Assembly (NCBI RefSeq): GCF_002506585.1
Contig: NZ_DAXW01000003.1
Span: 41,160 to 105,159, forward strand
Length of the DNA: 64,000 nucleotides
Direction of reading: 5' to 3'
Source of the DNA: Methanoculleus sp. UBA430
GTDB lineage: Archaea > Halobacteriota > Methanomicrobia > Methanomicrobiales > Methanoculleaceae
Shown here: piece after piece, positions 33,643 through 42,732 of the stretch
Layout of the letters: each line of letters opens with the position of its first letter
Numbering within the stretch: position 1 is the stretch's first letter
Translations under genes and position numbers: made by a program
The notes under the pieces: model-generated
Seen by the model: the letters and a program-made list of their open reading frames with translations, nothing else
The model's database searches: none
Told to the model about the DNA's origin: nothing

Positions 33643-33921
33643 TCACCTCAAAGTGATTGATATCTTATCTATTTCCGATTTTGAACGATTCCCAGCCATA
33701 TTTCCAGGTATAGAGGCACCTGCCGCACCGCGGGTCCCGGGTGACCGCCGGGCCTCCCCCGTTCCAGGGGTCCGCAAGGCCGATGGGCGCTGTATCGCAC
33801 CGCGACCATGGATCGTCATCCGGCGGATGCAGGCAGGCATATCGAGCAGGTGTTCAGCGATCTCAGGGTTGAGCACCCGTATGGGCACGATCCTCGCCCG
33901 TGGGAATGTGGCCTTCATCAT
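33643..33921 (-). CDS. mcrD: McrD-like protein, short or truncated
   Basis: Between mcrB and mcrG, a 92-codon frame starts MMKATFPRARIVPIRVLNPE. Its first ~40 residues (IVPIRVLNPEIAEHLLD ... IRRMTIHG) resemble the N-terminus of McrD, the operon protein thought to help Mcr assembly. Known McrD proteins are 140-170 residues; here similarity ends after about 40, and the rest is Arg/Gly/Pro-rich. A second frame over the 3' part reads DPWNGGGPAVTRDPRCGRCL, so a deletion or frameshift is possible. A real short variant cannot be excluded. Position supports the call more than sequence does. Confidence 0.5.
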   Translation of the reverse strand: MMKATFPRARIVPIRVLNPEIAEHLLDMPACIRRMTIHGRGAIQRPSALRTPGTGEARRSPGTRGAAGASIPGNMAGNRSKSEIDKISITLR

Positions 33922-33934
33922 TCTGGATCTCTGC

Positions 33935-35239
33935 TCAGGCTCCGTTTGCGATCTGGTTGATCGGCTTGTTGAAGACGTCGATCTTACCGTAGGTGTCGGC
34001 ATAGATCTTCGAGGTGCTCTCGGGCGAGAACATCTGGGTTCCGGCGTCGAGCGCCGCTGCAGCGACCACACACGGGATGGCCACACCATTTGCATGACGG
34101 GTCACGACGTGGTTGCCGTTGAAGATACCGGGGCCGCCACCGCCGTAGATCGAGTGGCTGAAGAACGAGAACCCGACAGCGGTACCCATGACACGGCCGT
34201 AGTCGGTGCTCGGGAGACCGGTCTCGTGCTCAAGCAGGTCGTTGAAGTAGAGGAGCGTCGCGGAGACCGCCTGGGCGAACCGTCCGGCACCACAGTTGAC
34301 GATGGTGGCTGCCATGGTTCCCGCAGCGGCGTAGGCGTTCCAGAGCATGGGGTCCTTGGTGTCGTAGAACTGGAAGTACCCGCCCTTCTTGCCGGGGACG
34401 ATGACCTTGTCCTCGATGGCGCGCTCGACCAGGCTCTGGACGACCGTGCCGATGGTTCCGGTCTGGCCGTTTGCCTTGACGAGGTCGTAGACCATGTTGT
34501 TGGCGTTCAGGCCCTGGTAGGCGTAGGCGAGCAGCATGGCGCGCTCGAACGGCCCGACGGCGGATCCCATCTCGAAGATACCGGCGGTCTCGAGGGTGGA
34601 TGCGAGTGCTGCACCCTGCAGGGCGTTCCGGTTGGTCATCATGACGGTGTGGTTGACCGGGATGTTCCGGAGCGCGTAGCCGATACCCTCGTTGTTCTGG
34701 GGGATGGTCAGGATCGACGTGACGAGTGCGCCTTCCAGATCCTGGGTGTGCGGGTAACTGCCCCAGCAGGCCGCCTTGACGGTGGATGCGTTGAAGGCGT
34801 CGATGTCAAACTGGTCGACGATCGCAAACGTGGTTGCGGCTGCGACCGAGGTGATCGCGGCGTCGTAGGTGGACGCGTTGATCAGGCGCTTCGATGGGAC
34901 CTTGACGAGCTGGAGCTTTCCACCGTTGAACTCCATGATCTCAGTGTCGTCGCCTTCCTCAACCTGGATCATCTCCTTGATCTTGGCGACGATGGCGTCC
35001 TTGTTCTCCATAATGGGGAGATCCAGTTCTCTTCCCTTGATCTTGCCCTTTCCAAGCTTGCCAACCTTGAGCGCATCCTGGATACCCCCGAGGTTTACGT
35101 TGATCGTTCGCTTGGTCAGGTCGATGATCTTACCTGTGGCCGGGTTAACCAGCGGGCTGACTCTGTCGAGGGTGACGCCGCTCTTGAGCAGCTTTCCGTC
35201 GTCAGAATAGAGGTCAATTGTTTCCGTGTATTTAGCCAT
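33935..35239 (-). CDS. mcrB: Methyl-coenzyme M reductase beta subunit
   Basis: The protein is 434 residues from MAKYTETIDLYSDDGKLLKS, with AGGATG 8 bp upstream of the ATG. The coenzyme B channel motif GFSFFSHSIYGGGGPGIFNG carries the conserved Phe, Ser and Tyr residues near the Ni centre. It is the first gene of the operon, downstream of a ~100-nt leader and an A/T-rich TATA region near 35370-35384. Codon use and conservation look normal. Confidence 0.98.
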   Translation of the reverse strand: MAKYTETIDLYSDDGKLLKSGVTLDRVSPLVNPATGKIIDLTKRTINVNLGGIQDALKVGKLGKGKIKGRELDLPIMENKDAIVAKIKEMIQVEEGDDTEIMEFNGGKLQLVKVPSKRLINASTYDAAITSVAAATTFAIVDQFDIDAFNASTVKAACWGSYPHTQDLEGALVTSILTIPQNNEGIGYALRNIPVNHTVMMTNRNALQGAALASTLETAGIFEMGSAVGPFERAMLLAYAYQGLNANNMVYDLVKANGQTGTIGTVVQSLVERAIEDKVIVPGKKGGYFQFYDTKDPMLWNAYAAAGTMAATIVNCGAGRFAQAVSATLLYFNDLLEHETGLPSTDYGRVMGTAVGFSFFSHSIYGGGGPGIFNGNHVVTRHANGVAIPCVVAAAALDAGTQMFSPESTSKIYADTYGKIDVFNKPINQIANGA

Positions 35240-35367
35240 AGTATTTCATCCTTTTACCCTTGTTCAATGCATTCCATTCATGAAAGAGGCCGGGGCAAAC
35301 ACCCGCTCCGGTTCTCTGAAGGCCGCTACTGCACGTCCCAAAAGGGACTATAAGAGTAGAAGGAGAG

Positions 35368-35384
35368 TTATTAATAAAATTTGC
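35368..35384 (-). promoter_or_regulatory. Putative mcr operon promoter
   Basis: On the minus strand AAATTTTATTAATAACT fits an archaeal TATA element. It would start transcription near 35345, giving a leader of about 105 nt before mcrB. Confidence 0.45.
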
Positions 35385-36021
35385 GAATTTAGATGGACTT
35401 TTTTGCAAAAAGTAATATTCATATTAATTATATTCCCAAACGGATATTTTAAAATTGAGATTGAACGGTTCAAATGGTTGAACGCGAAACTTAAAAAGGA
35501 TTTCGCCGCCCCGGACTGTCAGACAATCCGTCAGACGATCCTGAGGGGAAGAGTATAATTAAATAATAAAATAGACAATACTAATAGCAATAGTTAAAAC
35601 AACTCACACCAGTGAGAGGCTGAAAGTACCCGACTTTATAGGTTGCACCCCGGGACATATAAATCTACCCTCAGAAAGGAATTATTGTAAATTCAGACCA
35701 TGTCTGACCGCGATTTTAGAAACTTACCTTATTACTGCCAGAAGTAAAAGAGGCATATCTATATAGTACCCCCACTACCCGGACTCCTGAGAGAGACCAC
35801 CGACACGGACCCGCATGCCGGCTCCCGGCAGATCCATACCCCGACATCGACAGGTTAACCGAACGACATACACACGGGGCAGACCGGCAACAGCGAGACC
35901 CCCGAATTAAAACGTCCATTTTCCTAATATCCCACAAAAATACCGCCATATTTGAAAACAGAGCCCTTCAGGGTTCGCGATGTAAAGTTGATCACCTGAA
36001 ATAACTTACAAATACGGAATA

Positions 36022-36034
36022 GTTAAATACATAC
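36022..36034 (+). promoter_or_regulatory. Putative fwd operon promoter
   Basis: GTTAAATACATAC is a TATA-like element at the right end of the AT-rich block. The predicted start near 36055 leaves a ~150-nt GC-rich leader before fwdD. Confidence 0.45.
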
Positions 36035-36204
36035 CATTACAAGTTATGACAAAGTGATCCACCCGTGCTCCGTCAAGAGAGGTTCCTCTCATTCAGGCGA
36101 GCAGATCCCCCGTAACACACCTCATCGGGAGCGTCACGCCCTACGGGAACCGATTTGCCGGAGTGTCGGGAGGCTGATCTCACCAACCACATAGAGGCAA
36201 AACC

Positions 36205-36618
36205 ATGGCGAACAGGATTACATTGAACATGATCACCCAGCGCTCCATCGAAGAAGGCGTTGCGATGGAAAAGGGCAAAACGACCCCCGAATACTTCGAG
36301 GCCTGCTCGATCATCGAGATGCACGATGACGACGTCAAGGCGCTGGGCCTCGTCCCGAACCAGCTGGTACGGGTGACGAGCGAATGCGGAAGCGTGGTCG
36401 TCAAGGCCGTCAAAGGGCGTCAGTCGCTCTACCCCGGCCTTGCATTCATCCCACAGGGCGTCTGGGCAAACCAGATTGTTCCCCCGCGGACCCAGGCGAC
36501 CGGGGAGCCCCAGTACAGCGGTTTCCCCGTAACGGTCGAACCGGTGAACGGCGAACGTCGGAAGAGCGCACTCGAACTCGTCCAGGGGGCCGTCGGGTTG
36601 TGGAGAGGTGATCAGTAA
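36205..36618 (+). CDS. fwdD: Formylmethanofuran dehydrogenase subunit D
   Basis: The protein is 137 residues, a molybdopterin-dinucleotide-binding beta-barrel domain (LNMITQRSIEEGVAMEKGKT; LVPNQLVRVTSECGSVVVKA; PGLAFIPQGVWANQI). It packs on subunit B to close the pterin site. It is the first gene of fwdDBAC; its TAA overlaps the ATG of fwdB by one base, which implies translational coupling. Whether the isoenzyme is tungsten (Fwd) or molybdenum (Fmd) type cannot be read from sequence, so the fwd symbols are provisional. Confidence 0.93.
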   Translation: MANRITLNMITQRSIEEGVAMEKGKTTPEYFEACSIIEMHDDDVKALGLVPNQLVRVTSECGSVVVKAVKGRQSLYPGLAFIPQGVWANQIVPPRTQATGEPQYSGFPVTVEPVNGERRKSALELVQGAVGLWRGDQ

Positions 36619-37988
36619 TGCCAAAGAAAGTTGAGAACGTTGGATGCCCATACTGCGGCGTCTGTTGCGACGACCTTGTCGTGACCGTATCGGACGATGG
36701 AAAGCAGATCATCGAGGTGGAAAATGCCTGTGCCATCGGCAACCAGATCTTCCACCACGCCACGGGTGGCGAGAGAGTTAAGCTTCCCCGCCTCCGCCAG
36801 CCGGACGGCACCTACAAGGATATCTCCTACGACGAGGCAGTCGACTACGCGGCAAAAGTCCTCTACAACGCGAAGAAACCCCTGATCTACGGGTTTGGAT
36901 CGACCAACTGCGAGGGCATGGCCGCCGCGGCCAAGGTCGCCGAGAAAGCCGGGGCCGTGCTCGACAACTGCGCGTCCATCTGCCACGGGTCCTCGTTCCT
37001 TGCCATATTCGACAACGGCTACCCGAGCTGCACCCTCGGTGAGACAAAGAACCGCGCGGACGTCGTCCTCTACTGGGGCGCAAACCCCGCTCACGCCCAC
37101 CCGCGGCACATGTCCCGCTACTCGATCTTCCCCCGCGGTTTCTTCACGGGCAAAGGCCAGAAAAGCCGCAAGATCATCGTGATCGATCCCCGCCACACCG
37201 ATACCGCCCAGGTGGCGGACATCTACCTGCAGGTGAGGCAGGGGCACGACTACGAACTCTTCGACGCGTTCCGCGCCGTCGTCCGGGGCCACGAGATCCC
37301 CGAGGAGGTTGCGGGGATCAAGCGCGAGCAGATCCTCGAGGTCGCCAATATCATGAAGAAGGCCCGGTTCGGCACCATCTTCTACGGCATGGGGCTCTGC
37401 CACTCCGACGGCCGGAACCACAACGTGGATATCGCCATCAGCCTGACCCGGGACCTCAACGACTACACCAAGTGGACGATCATGGCGATGCGGGGCCACT
37501 ACAACATCACCGGGCCGGGCGCGGTCTGGTCATGGCAGTACGGGTTCCCCTACTGTCTCGACCTGACGAAGAAGGACATCGCCCACATGAACCCCGGTGA
37601 GACGAGTTCCGTCGATCTTGCCATGCGCGACGAGGTCGACGCTTTCATCAACATTGGAACCGATGCCGGCGCCCACTTCCCGATCGAGGCGGTCAAGCAT
37701 CTCCGAAAGCACCCCTGGATCACCATCGATCCGAACATCTGCATGGCGAGCGAGATCTCCGACCTCCATATTCCGGTCGGAATCGTCGGGGTCGAGGTCC
37801 CGGGCATCGTCTACCGGATGGACAACGTCCCGATCCAGTACCGCAAAGTCATCGATCCGCCCGAGGGTGTCATCAGCGATGAGGAACTCTTCGAGCGGAT
37901 CCACAAGCGGCTCTGCGAACTCGAAGCAGAGGGGGCCGCGAAGGCCGAGATCAAGGCCGCCCCGGCTGGCGTCCGCGCGGAGGAGTAA
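36618..37988 (+). CDS. fwdB: Formylmethanofuran dehydrogenase subunit B (catalytic, Mo/W-pterin)
   Basis: The protein is 456 residues. The N-terminal [4Fe-4S] motif is CPYCGVCC (Cys10-17). The Mo/W ligand is Cys122 in DNCASICHGSSFL, a cysteine rather than the selenocysteine seen in some methanogens. The bis-pterin-binding core continues with VVLYWGANPAHAHPRHMSRY and YGMGLCHSDGRNHNVD. The subunit reduces CO2 to formate with low-potential electrons, and formate is then passed to subunit A. No F or G ferredoxin subunits are encoded in this cluster, so electron-transfer partners must come from elsewhere. Confidence 0.97.
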   Translation: MPKKVENVGCPYCGVCCDDLVVTVSDDGKQIIEVENACAIGNQIFHHATGGERVKLPRLRQPDGTYKDISYDEAVDYAAKVLYNAKKPLIYGFGSTNCEGMAAAAKVAEKAGAVLDNCASICHGSSFLAIFDNGYPSCTLGETKNRADVVLYWGANPAHAHPRHMSRYSIFPRGFFTGKGQKSRKIIVIDPRHTDTAQVADIYLQVRQGHDYELFDAFRAVVRGHEIPEEVAGIKREQILEVANIMKKARFGTIFYGMGLCHSDGRNHNVDIAISLTRDLNDYTKWTIMAMRGHYNITGPGAVWSWQYGFPYCLDLTKKDIAHMNPGETSSVDLAMRDEVDAFINIGTDAGAHFPIEAVKHLRKHPWITIDPNICMASEISDLHIPVGIVGVEVPGIVYRMDNVPIQYRKVIDPPEGVISDEELFERIHKRLCELEAEGAAKAEIKAAPAGVRAEE

Positions 37989-37991
37989 AGC

Positions 37992-39704
37992 ATGAGCGAA
38001 CTCATCATCAAGAACGGGTTCGTCGTTGATCCCCTGCAGGGCATCAAGGGCGACCGGATGGACATCGGGGTCAAAGACGGCAAGATCGTCGAGACGGGCA
38101 CCCTCTCGAACCCGAAGACGATCGACGCCGCCGGCATGACCGTGATGGCGGGCGGCGTGGACGTTCACTCCCACGTCGTCGGGCCGAAGGTGAACGTCGG
38201 CCGGCTCTTCAGGCCGGAGGACAAACTCTTCAAGAGCCCCCTCAAATCCCCTACGTGCAGCCGAATGGAGATGGGCTTCTCGGTCCCCTCGACGTTCAAG
38301 ACCGGCTACGACTACGCGCGGATGGGCTACGTCTTCGTCAACGAGGCGGCGATGCCCCCGCTCCACTCCCCGCACGTCCACGAGGAGATCCGGGACACCC
38401 CGATCATCGACAACGCCGCGATGCCGGTCTTCGGGAACAACTGGTTCACCCTCGAGTACCTCAAGAACAACGAGATCGAGAACAACGCCGCCTACACCGC
38501 CTGGCTCCTCCGGGCCACCCGCGGGTTCGGCATCAAGGTCGTCAACCCCGGCGGCTCCGAGGCCTGGGGATGGGGGCTGAACTGTGTCAACATCCACGAC
38601 CCGGTTCCCTACTTCGACATCACCCCGGCAGAGATCGTGAAGGGCCTCATCGAGACGAACGAACACCTGGGCCTCCCGCACTCGGTGCACCTGCACTGCA
38701 ACAACCTCGGGAACCCCGGCAACTACGTCGACACCCTTGAGTCGCTTAAACTCGCCGAGGGCTACGCACCGAAGAACGACTTCGGCCGCAAACAGGTGAT
38801 GCACATCACGCACCTCCAGTTCCACTCCTACGGCGGCGACTCCTGGGGGAACTTCGAGTCGAAGGCAAAAGACGTGATGGACTACGTGAACGCCCACGAC
38901 AACCTCACCGTCGATATGGGCCAGGTGACGCTTGACGAGACGACCACAATGACCGCCGACGGGCCGTTCGAGCACCACCTCTGCTCCCTCAACCACCTGA
39001 AGTGGGCAAACGTGGACGTCGAGCTCGAGACGGCCGCAGGCGTCGTCCCCTACATCTACAGCCCGAAGGTCAAGGTCTGCACCATCCAGTGGGCGGTCGG
39101 CCTGGAGCTGGCCCTCTTCTCCAAAGACCTGATGCGGACGTTCATCACCACCGATCACCCGAACGCCGGGCCGTTCACCCGCTACCCGCGCGTCATCACC
39201 TGGCTGATGAGCAGGGCTGCGCGTGACGCGACGATGAAGACGTTCAAGTGGCTGGACAAGACGATCGACGCGACCTCAATCGACGGTATCGACCGCGAAC
39301 TCACGCTGTATGAGATCGCGCAGATGACCCGGGCCGGACCGGCGCAGGCGCTCGGCATCAGCAACACCTACGGCGGGCTCGCCCCTGGCATGGACGCCGA
39401 CATCGCCGTCTACGCCCTCAACCCCGAGAACATGCCCTCCGACCCTGCAATGATCGAGAAGGCCTTCTCGCGGTGCGCCTGGCTTGTCAAAGACGGCGTC
39501 GTGACCGTCAGAGACGGCGAGGTCGTCGCAGAGCCGGCAAAGCGGACCGTCTGGGTCGATGTCAAGGTTCCGGAGAACGCACAGGTGCAGAGAGACATCT
39601 ACGAGCACTTCCTCAGGCACTACAGCGTGAAGCTCGATAACTACTCGCTCTTCGAAGAACACCTCCACAACCCGCGGGTAATCGAGGTCGACGCAACAGA
39701 ATGA
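37992..39704 (+). CDS. fwdA: Formylmethanofuran dehydrogenase subunit A (amidohydrolase)
   Basis: The protein is 570 residues of the amidohydrolase superfamily. The metal-binding HxH is at His59/His61 (GVDVHSHVVGPK). Further His residues are in HLHCNNLGNPGN, THLQFHSYGG and TTDHPNAGPF, with the C-terminal GLAPGMDADIAVY. It condenses formate, delivered from FwdB through an internal tunnel, with methanofuran at a binuclear zinc site. It lies 3 bp after fwdB. No anomaly is seen. Confidence 0.97.
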   Translation: MSELIIKNGFVVDPLQGIKGDRMDIGVKDGKIVETGTLSNPKTIDAAGMTVMAGGVDVHSHVVGPKVNVGRLFRPEDKLFKSPLKSPTCSRMEMGFSVPSTFKTGYDYARMGYVFVNEAAMPPLHSPHVHEEIRDTPIIDNAAMPVFGNNWFTLEYLKNNEIENNAAYTAWLLRATRGFGIKVVNPGGSEAWGWGLNCVNIHDPVPYFDITPAEIVKGLIETNEHLGLPHSVHLHCNNLGNPGNYVDTLESLKLAEGYAPKNDFGRKQVMHITHLQFHSYGGDSWGNFESKAKDVMDYVNAHDNLTVDMGQVTLDETTTMTADGPFEHHLCSLNHLKWANVDVELETAAGVVPYIYSPKVKVCTIQWAVGLELALFSKDLMRTFITTDHPNAGPFTRYPRVITWLMSRAARDATMKTFKWLDKTIDATSIDGIDRELTLYEIAQMTRAGPAQALGISNTYGGLAPGMDADIAVYALNPENMPSDPAMIEKAFSRCAWLVKDGVVTVRDGEVVAEPAKRTVWVDVKVPENAQVQRDIYEHFLRHYSVKLDNYSLFEEHLHNPRVIEVDATE

Positions 39705-39714
39705 GGCGATAACC

Positions 39715-40515
39715 ATGAAGACAGTAATCCTCACCCTGACCAACCCCCCCGAACTCATGCTTGAGGGGCAGAATATCACTCCGGACAACGTTGCAGGCAA
39801 AAAGGCTGCCGAGATAGCCGCCCTCGACGTCTGGGAGGGCAAGCAGAAGAGCGCACTGGGAACATACTTCGCGGTTGCCGGCGACGGCGGCGCGACGGCG
39901 GCCGAGACGAAGATCATCCTCCGTGGGGACTGCACCCGCGTGAAGCGCATCGGCCAGCAGATGACCGCCGGCGAGATCGTCATCGAAGGCAACGCCGACA
40001 TGTATATCGGCGGCTGGATGAAGGGCGGGAAGATCCACGTGAAAGGCAACGTGGACTCGTTCTGCGGCATCGGGATGGAAGGCGGCGAACTCGTCATCGA
40101 CGGAAACGCCGGACACCATCTGGGCGCATCGCCTCGCGGCGAGTGGCGCGGCATGCAGGGCGGGCTGATCCGGGTCGCCGGGTCCGTCGGCAACGATACC
40201 GCCACGTTCATCAACGGCGGGACGATCGTTATCGGTGGCGATGCGGATATTCACGTCTCCACCCACGGCGAAGGTGGCACGGTCATTATCAAGGGCAACG
40301 CCAAGGGCCGCGTCGGCGGGCAGATGGTGAAAGGCAACATCTACGTCTACGGGACGATAGAAAACCCGCTCCCCGGGTTCCAGATGGTCGGCGAGGTGGA
40401 GCAGGAGGTCGACGGCGAGACGGCTACATTCACCCACTACATCGGGGACCTCGGCGAACGCCACCCGACCGCGAAAGGCAAGACGGTGTATGCAAATCTC
40501 TACACCCGGAACTAA
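39715..40515 (+). CDS. fwdC: Formylmethanofuran dehydrogenase subunit C
   Basis: The protein is 266 residues with a right-handed beta-helix of the glutamate-synthase C-terminal type. Repeated G-x-I/V-x-V/I-x-G-[ND]-A units are visible, for example MTAGEIVIEGNADMYIGGWM and MEGGELVIDGNAGHHLGASP. It scaffolds the FwdABCD unit. It is the last fwd gene; a T7 run follows its stop by 2 bp. Confidence 0.96.
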   Translation: MKTVILTLTNPPELMLEGQNITPDNVAGKKAAEIAALDVWEGKQKSALGTYFAVAGDGGATAAETKIILRGDCTRVKRIGQQMTAGEIVIEGNADMYIGGWMKGGKIHVKGNVDSFCGIGMEGGELVIDGNAGHHLGASPRGEWRGMQGGLIRVAGSVGNDTATFINGGTIVIGGDADIHVSTHGEGGTVIIKGNAKGRVGGQMVKGNIYVYGTIENPLPGFQMVGEVEQEVDGETATFTHYIGDLGERHPTAKGKTVYANLYTRN

Positions 40516-40526
40516 CCTTTTTTTGG
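40516..40526 (+). terminator. T-run terminator after fwdC
   Basis: CCTTTTTTTGG starts 1 bp after the fwdC stop. It may end most fwd transcripts, leaving moeA 44 bp further on to read-through or its own promoter. Confidence 0.5.
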
Positions 40527-40569
40527 ACTCCAGAAGTCCCGGCACCGCAGGCGGGCTGGACGTGGCACT

Positions 40570-41826
40570 ATGGTGAGGCGATACCTCACGCTGCAACCGC
40601 TTGCAGAAGTCCGGGAGATGATGCTCTCCGCGTTTAAGTGCCCGGACCGGTCGATACGGGTCCCGGTAGCCGGGGCGGCAGGGCGGGTGACGGCAAGATC
40701 CATCTGCTCGCCCCTGACGGTTCCGGCAACGGATGTTGCGGCACGGGACGGCTTCGCCGTCGTAAGCAGCGAGACACCGGGTGCCGGCCACGGAAGAGAC
40801 GTCTCCCTCCGGACGTTTCACCGGGTGAATACGGGCAACCCGATTCCTCCCGGCCACGATGCGGTCATCATGATCGAAGATATCGTCGGCGAGGACGGTG
40901 CCTGGCGCACCAGGAAGGCGGTGACCCCCGGTGAGCATATCCATCCCGCCGGCAGCGAAATCCGCGAGGGTGAGATGATCCTTCCTGCCGGACACCGTAT
41001 ACGCCCCTGCGACATCGGGGCGCTCCTCACCTACGGGATCACCGAACTCGATATCCGGTTCGTGGAGGTCGGCCTCCTCCCGACCGGGAGCGAACTGGTT
41101 CCGGCAGGCGTGCGGCCGGGGCCGGGAGAGGTGATCGAGAGCAACACCGCCGCGGCGGCGGCCTGGGTTGCAGAGACCGGCGCCTCACCGAGACGCTACC
41201 CGATTGCCCGCGACGATCCTGAAGTACTCAGGAAGGCTATCGCGAGAGGCATCCGGGAGAACGATCTCCTCCTGGTCTCCGCCGGATCGTCGGCAGGCAC
41301 CCGGGACTTCACCGCCGGCGTCATCGGCGACCTCGGGGAGGTGCTTGTCCACGGTATCGCCATGAAACCGGGAAAACCCTCGATCATCGGAAAAGTCGAC
41401 GGCAAACCGGTCATCGGGGTGCCGGGATACCCAATCGCCGCCATGGCCGCGGTACGGGAACTTCTCCTCCCCCTGCTCGCGACGTGGGGGTTTTATGCCC
41501 CGCCCCCGGAGACCCTCCGTGCCCGGCTCGACGGTGCGATCCTGGCCGATCCCGGGTTCGACGAGTTCATCCTCCTGACGGTATCCCGGACCGGGGGCCG
41601 GTACACCGCCACCCCCCTGCCCCGGAAAGCCGGGACGCAGATGACGGCGGTCCGCGCGAACGCCTGCCTTCACGTCCCCGCAGGGACCGGGAAGATCCTG
41701 CCGGGCACGGAGATCGATGTCCTCCTGACCGGACCGCGTACGCTGATTCAGGAGGCAGCCGAACTAGCTGAACCAGCGCCGGACCGTTCTGTGCGGCAAG
41801 AGAGAAGTGGCGCACCGTTCTGCTGA
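40570..41826 (+). CDS. moeA: Molybdopterin molybdenumtransferase MoeA-like
   Basis: The protein is 418 residues with MoeA domain order: VPATDVAARDGFAVVS (substrate site), TGNPIPPGHDAVIMIEDI, VGLLPTGSEL, VSAGSSAGTRDF, AMKPGKPSIIGKVDGKPVIG and a C-terminal beta domain. It inserts Mo or W into the pterin and probably serves the neighbouring formylmethanofuran dehydrogenase, which explains its position right after fwdC. The last ~20 residues (EPAPDRSVRQERSGAPFC) extend past the usual end. No MoaA or MobA gene is nearby. Confidence 0.93.
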   Translation: MVRRYLTLQPLAEVREMMLSAFKCPDRSIRVPVAGAAGRVTARSICSPLTVPATDVAARDGFAVVSSETPGAGHGRDVSLRTFHRVNTGNPIPPGHDAVIMIEDIVGEDGAWRTRKAVTPGEHIHPAGSEIREGEMILPAGHRIRPCDIGALLTYGITELDIRFVEVGLLPTGSELVPAGVRPGPGEVIESNTAAAAAWVAETGASPRRYPIARDDPEVLRKAIARGIRENDLLLVSAGSSAGTRDFTAGVIGDLGEVLVHGIAMKPGKPSIIGKVDGKPVIGVPGYPIAAMAAVRELLLPLLATWGFYAPPPETLRARLDGAILADPGFDEFILLTVSRTGGRYTATPLPRKAGTQMTAVRANACLHVPAGTGKILPGTEIDVLLTGPRTLIQEAAELAEPAPDRSVRQERSGAPFC

Positions 41827-41853
41827 CAGGGTCCGAGCACCGGGGATGAACCG

Positions 41854-42606
41854 TCACCCCTCACTCTCGCAGGTCTCCACCAGGGACCGGACCCGCGCCT
41901 CGAGAGCGGGGAGCCTCTCCTGGAACTCCCGCGCGAGCAGGAATGTCCGGACGGCGTCGCCCATCCCCCGGTGAACGTTCAGGAGGTGGCGGTACTCATC
42001 GGGAACGGGGTAGCGGAAATGAGTCGAGGCGACGACGGAGCCGTCGGCACGAAAATCGATGAGGCGGGAGAGGCGGTCGAGGGAGAGGACCTGCTTCATC
42101 TCAAAACGCCGCCGGATCTCCCTCTGGAGGTCGGTGAGCATGCACCCGTCGAGCGAGACCCCCGCGGTCCTGAAGGCTCTCTTCTCCATATCCGCCGCAA
42201 AGACCACTACTTCACCGATATCCCCCGTCGAAAGAACCGATTCCATGAAGGAGCGGAGGTCGGCGGACGCATGCCGGGCGGTAGCCCGTGCTGCCGGCAT
42301 CTCGCTCTCCCGAACCCGGAACGCGTGGTCGTAGACCTTCCCGTACTCCTCATGGCCCATATTCGCCACGGTCGTTGCGACACCGACGGTCTTGCCGCAT
42401 GAGTCGGTCACCTTCTTCCAGATCTCGACATCGATATCGTAGCGAAACTGTTCGCCCGTATAGCGGACGCTGTCGTCCTCCGGCCGGTGGGCAACCGCTC
42501 CTATCTCGATCGGCATCATGACCCTCCGGCAGGTGCCGTAGACGTAGCCAAACTCGATGTCCAGGTAGACGCTGCCGCCCGCCTCACCTGCTACGGACTG
42601 TTTCAC
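41854..42606 (-). CDS. Putative DEDDh-type 3'-5' exonuclease-like protein
   Basis: The protein is 250 residues and not a strong match to a named family. A DEDDh layout is visible: YLDIEFGY (Asp-x-Glu, motif I), VVVFAADMEKRAF (Asp, motif II) and LLNVHRGMGDAVRTF (His-x4-Asp, motif III). Motif I is followed by PIEIGAVAHR, as in RNase T/DnaQ relatives. The C-terminal helix is charged. It is divergent from the RNase III gene (127-bp gap), and the pair may both act on RNA. Function is inferred from motifs only. Confidence 0.6.
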   Translation of the reverse strand: MKQSVAGEAGGSVYLDIEFGYVYGTCRRVMMPIEIGAVAHRPEDDSVRYTGEQFRYDIDVEIWKKVTDSCGKTVGVATTVANMGHEEYGKVYDHAFRVRESEMPAARATARHASADLRSFMESVLSTGDIGEVVVFAADMEKRAFRTAGVSLDGCMLTDLQREIRRRFEMKQVLSLDRLSRLIDFRADGSVVASTHFRYPVPDEYRHLLNVHRGMGDAVRTFLLAREFQERLPALEARVRSLVETCESEG

Positions 42607-42683
42607 GAATAGAGATCTATTTTCCGGTGACGAAAAGGTTTCCCGGGCCCCGGCTTCGGCAAAGATTTATCCAACTGGACATA

Positions 42684-42697
42684 AGCCATTTTATAGC
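42684..42697 (+). promoter_or_regulatory. Putative promoter of the RNase III gene
   Basis: AAGCCATTTTATAG is a TATA-like element about 40 bp upstream of the ATG at 42733. Confidence 0.4.
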
Positions 42698-42732
42698 AGC
42701 AAGAGCAGCAAGATGCTCTGTATCGAACGACC

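Larger units (their letters stand above)
35240..36204. other. Divergent mcr/fwd regulatory region, no gene seen
   Basis: These 965 bp separate mcrB (leftward) from fwdD (rightward) and are far more AT-rich than the flanks between about 35360 and 36050. They contain a GTCCC-TTTT-GGGAC stem in the mcr leader, many A/T tracts and the fwd promoter. No tRNA, CRISPR or credible ORF was found. A regulatory role, with binding sites for both operons, is likely but not shown. Confidence 0.6.

Noticed and set aside
33653..35353. 566-codon plus-strand open frame
   Set aside because: It is antisense to mcrB and mcrD; the mcrB protein is unambiguous.
35240..36204. tRNA or other structured RNA gene in the mcr/fwd spacer
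   Set aside because: No cloverleaf arms, no T-loop consensus and no rRNA-like sequence were found by eye.
37530..39158. 542-codon minus-strand open frame
   Set aside because: It is antisense to fwdB/fwdA with no motif of its own.
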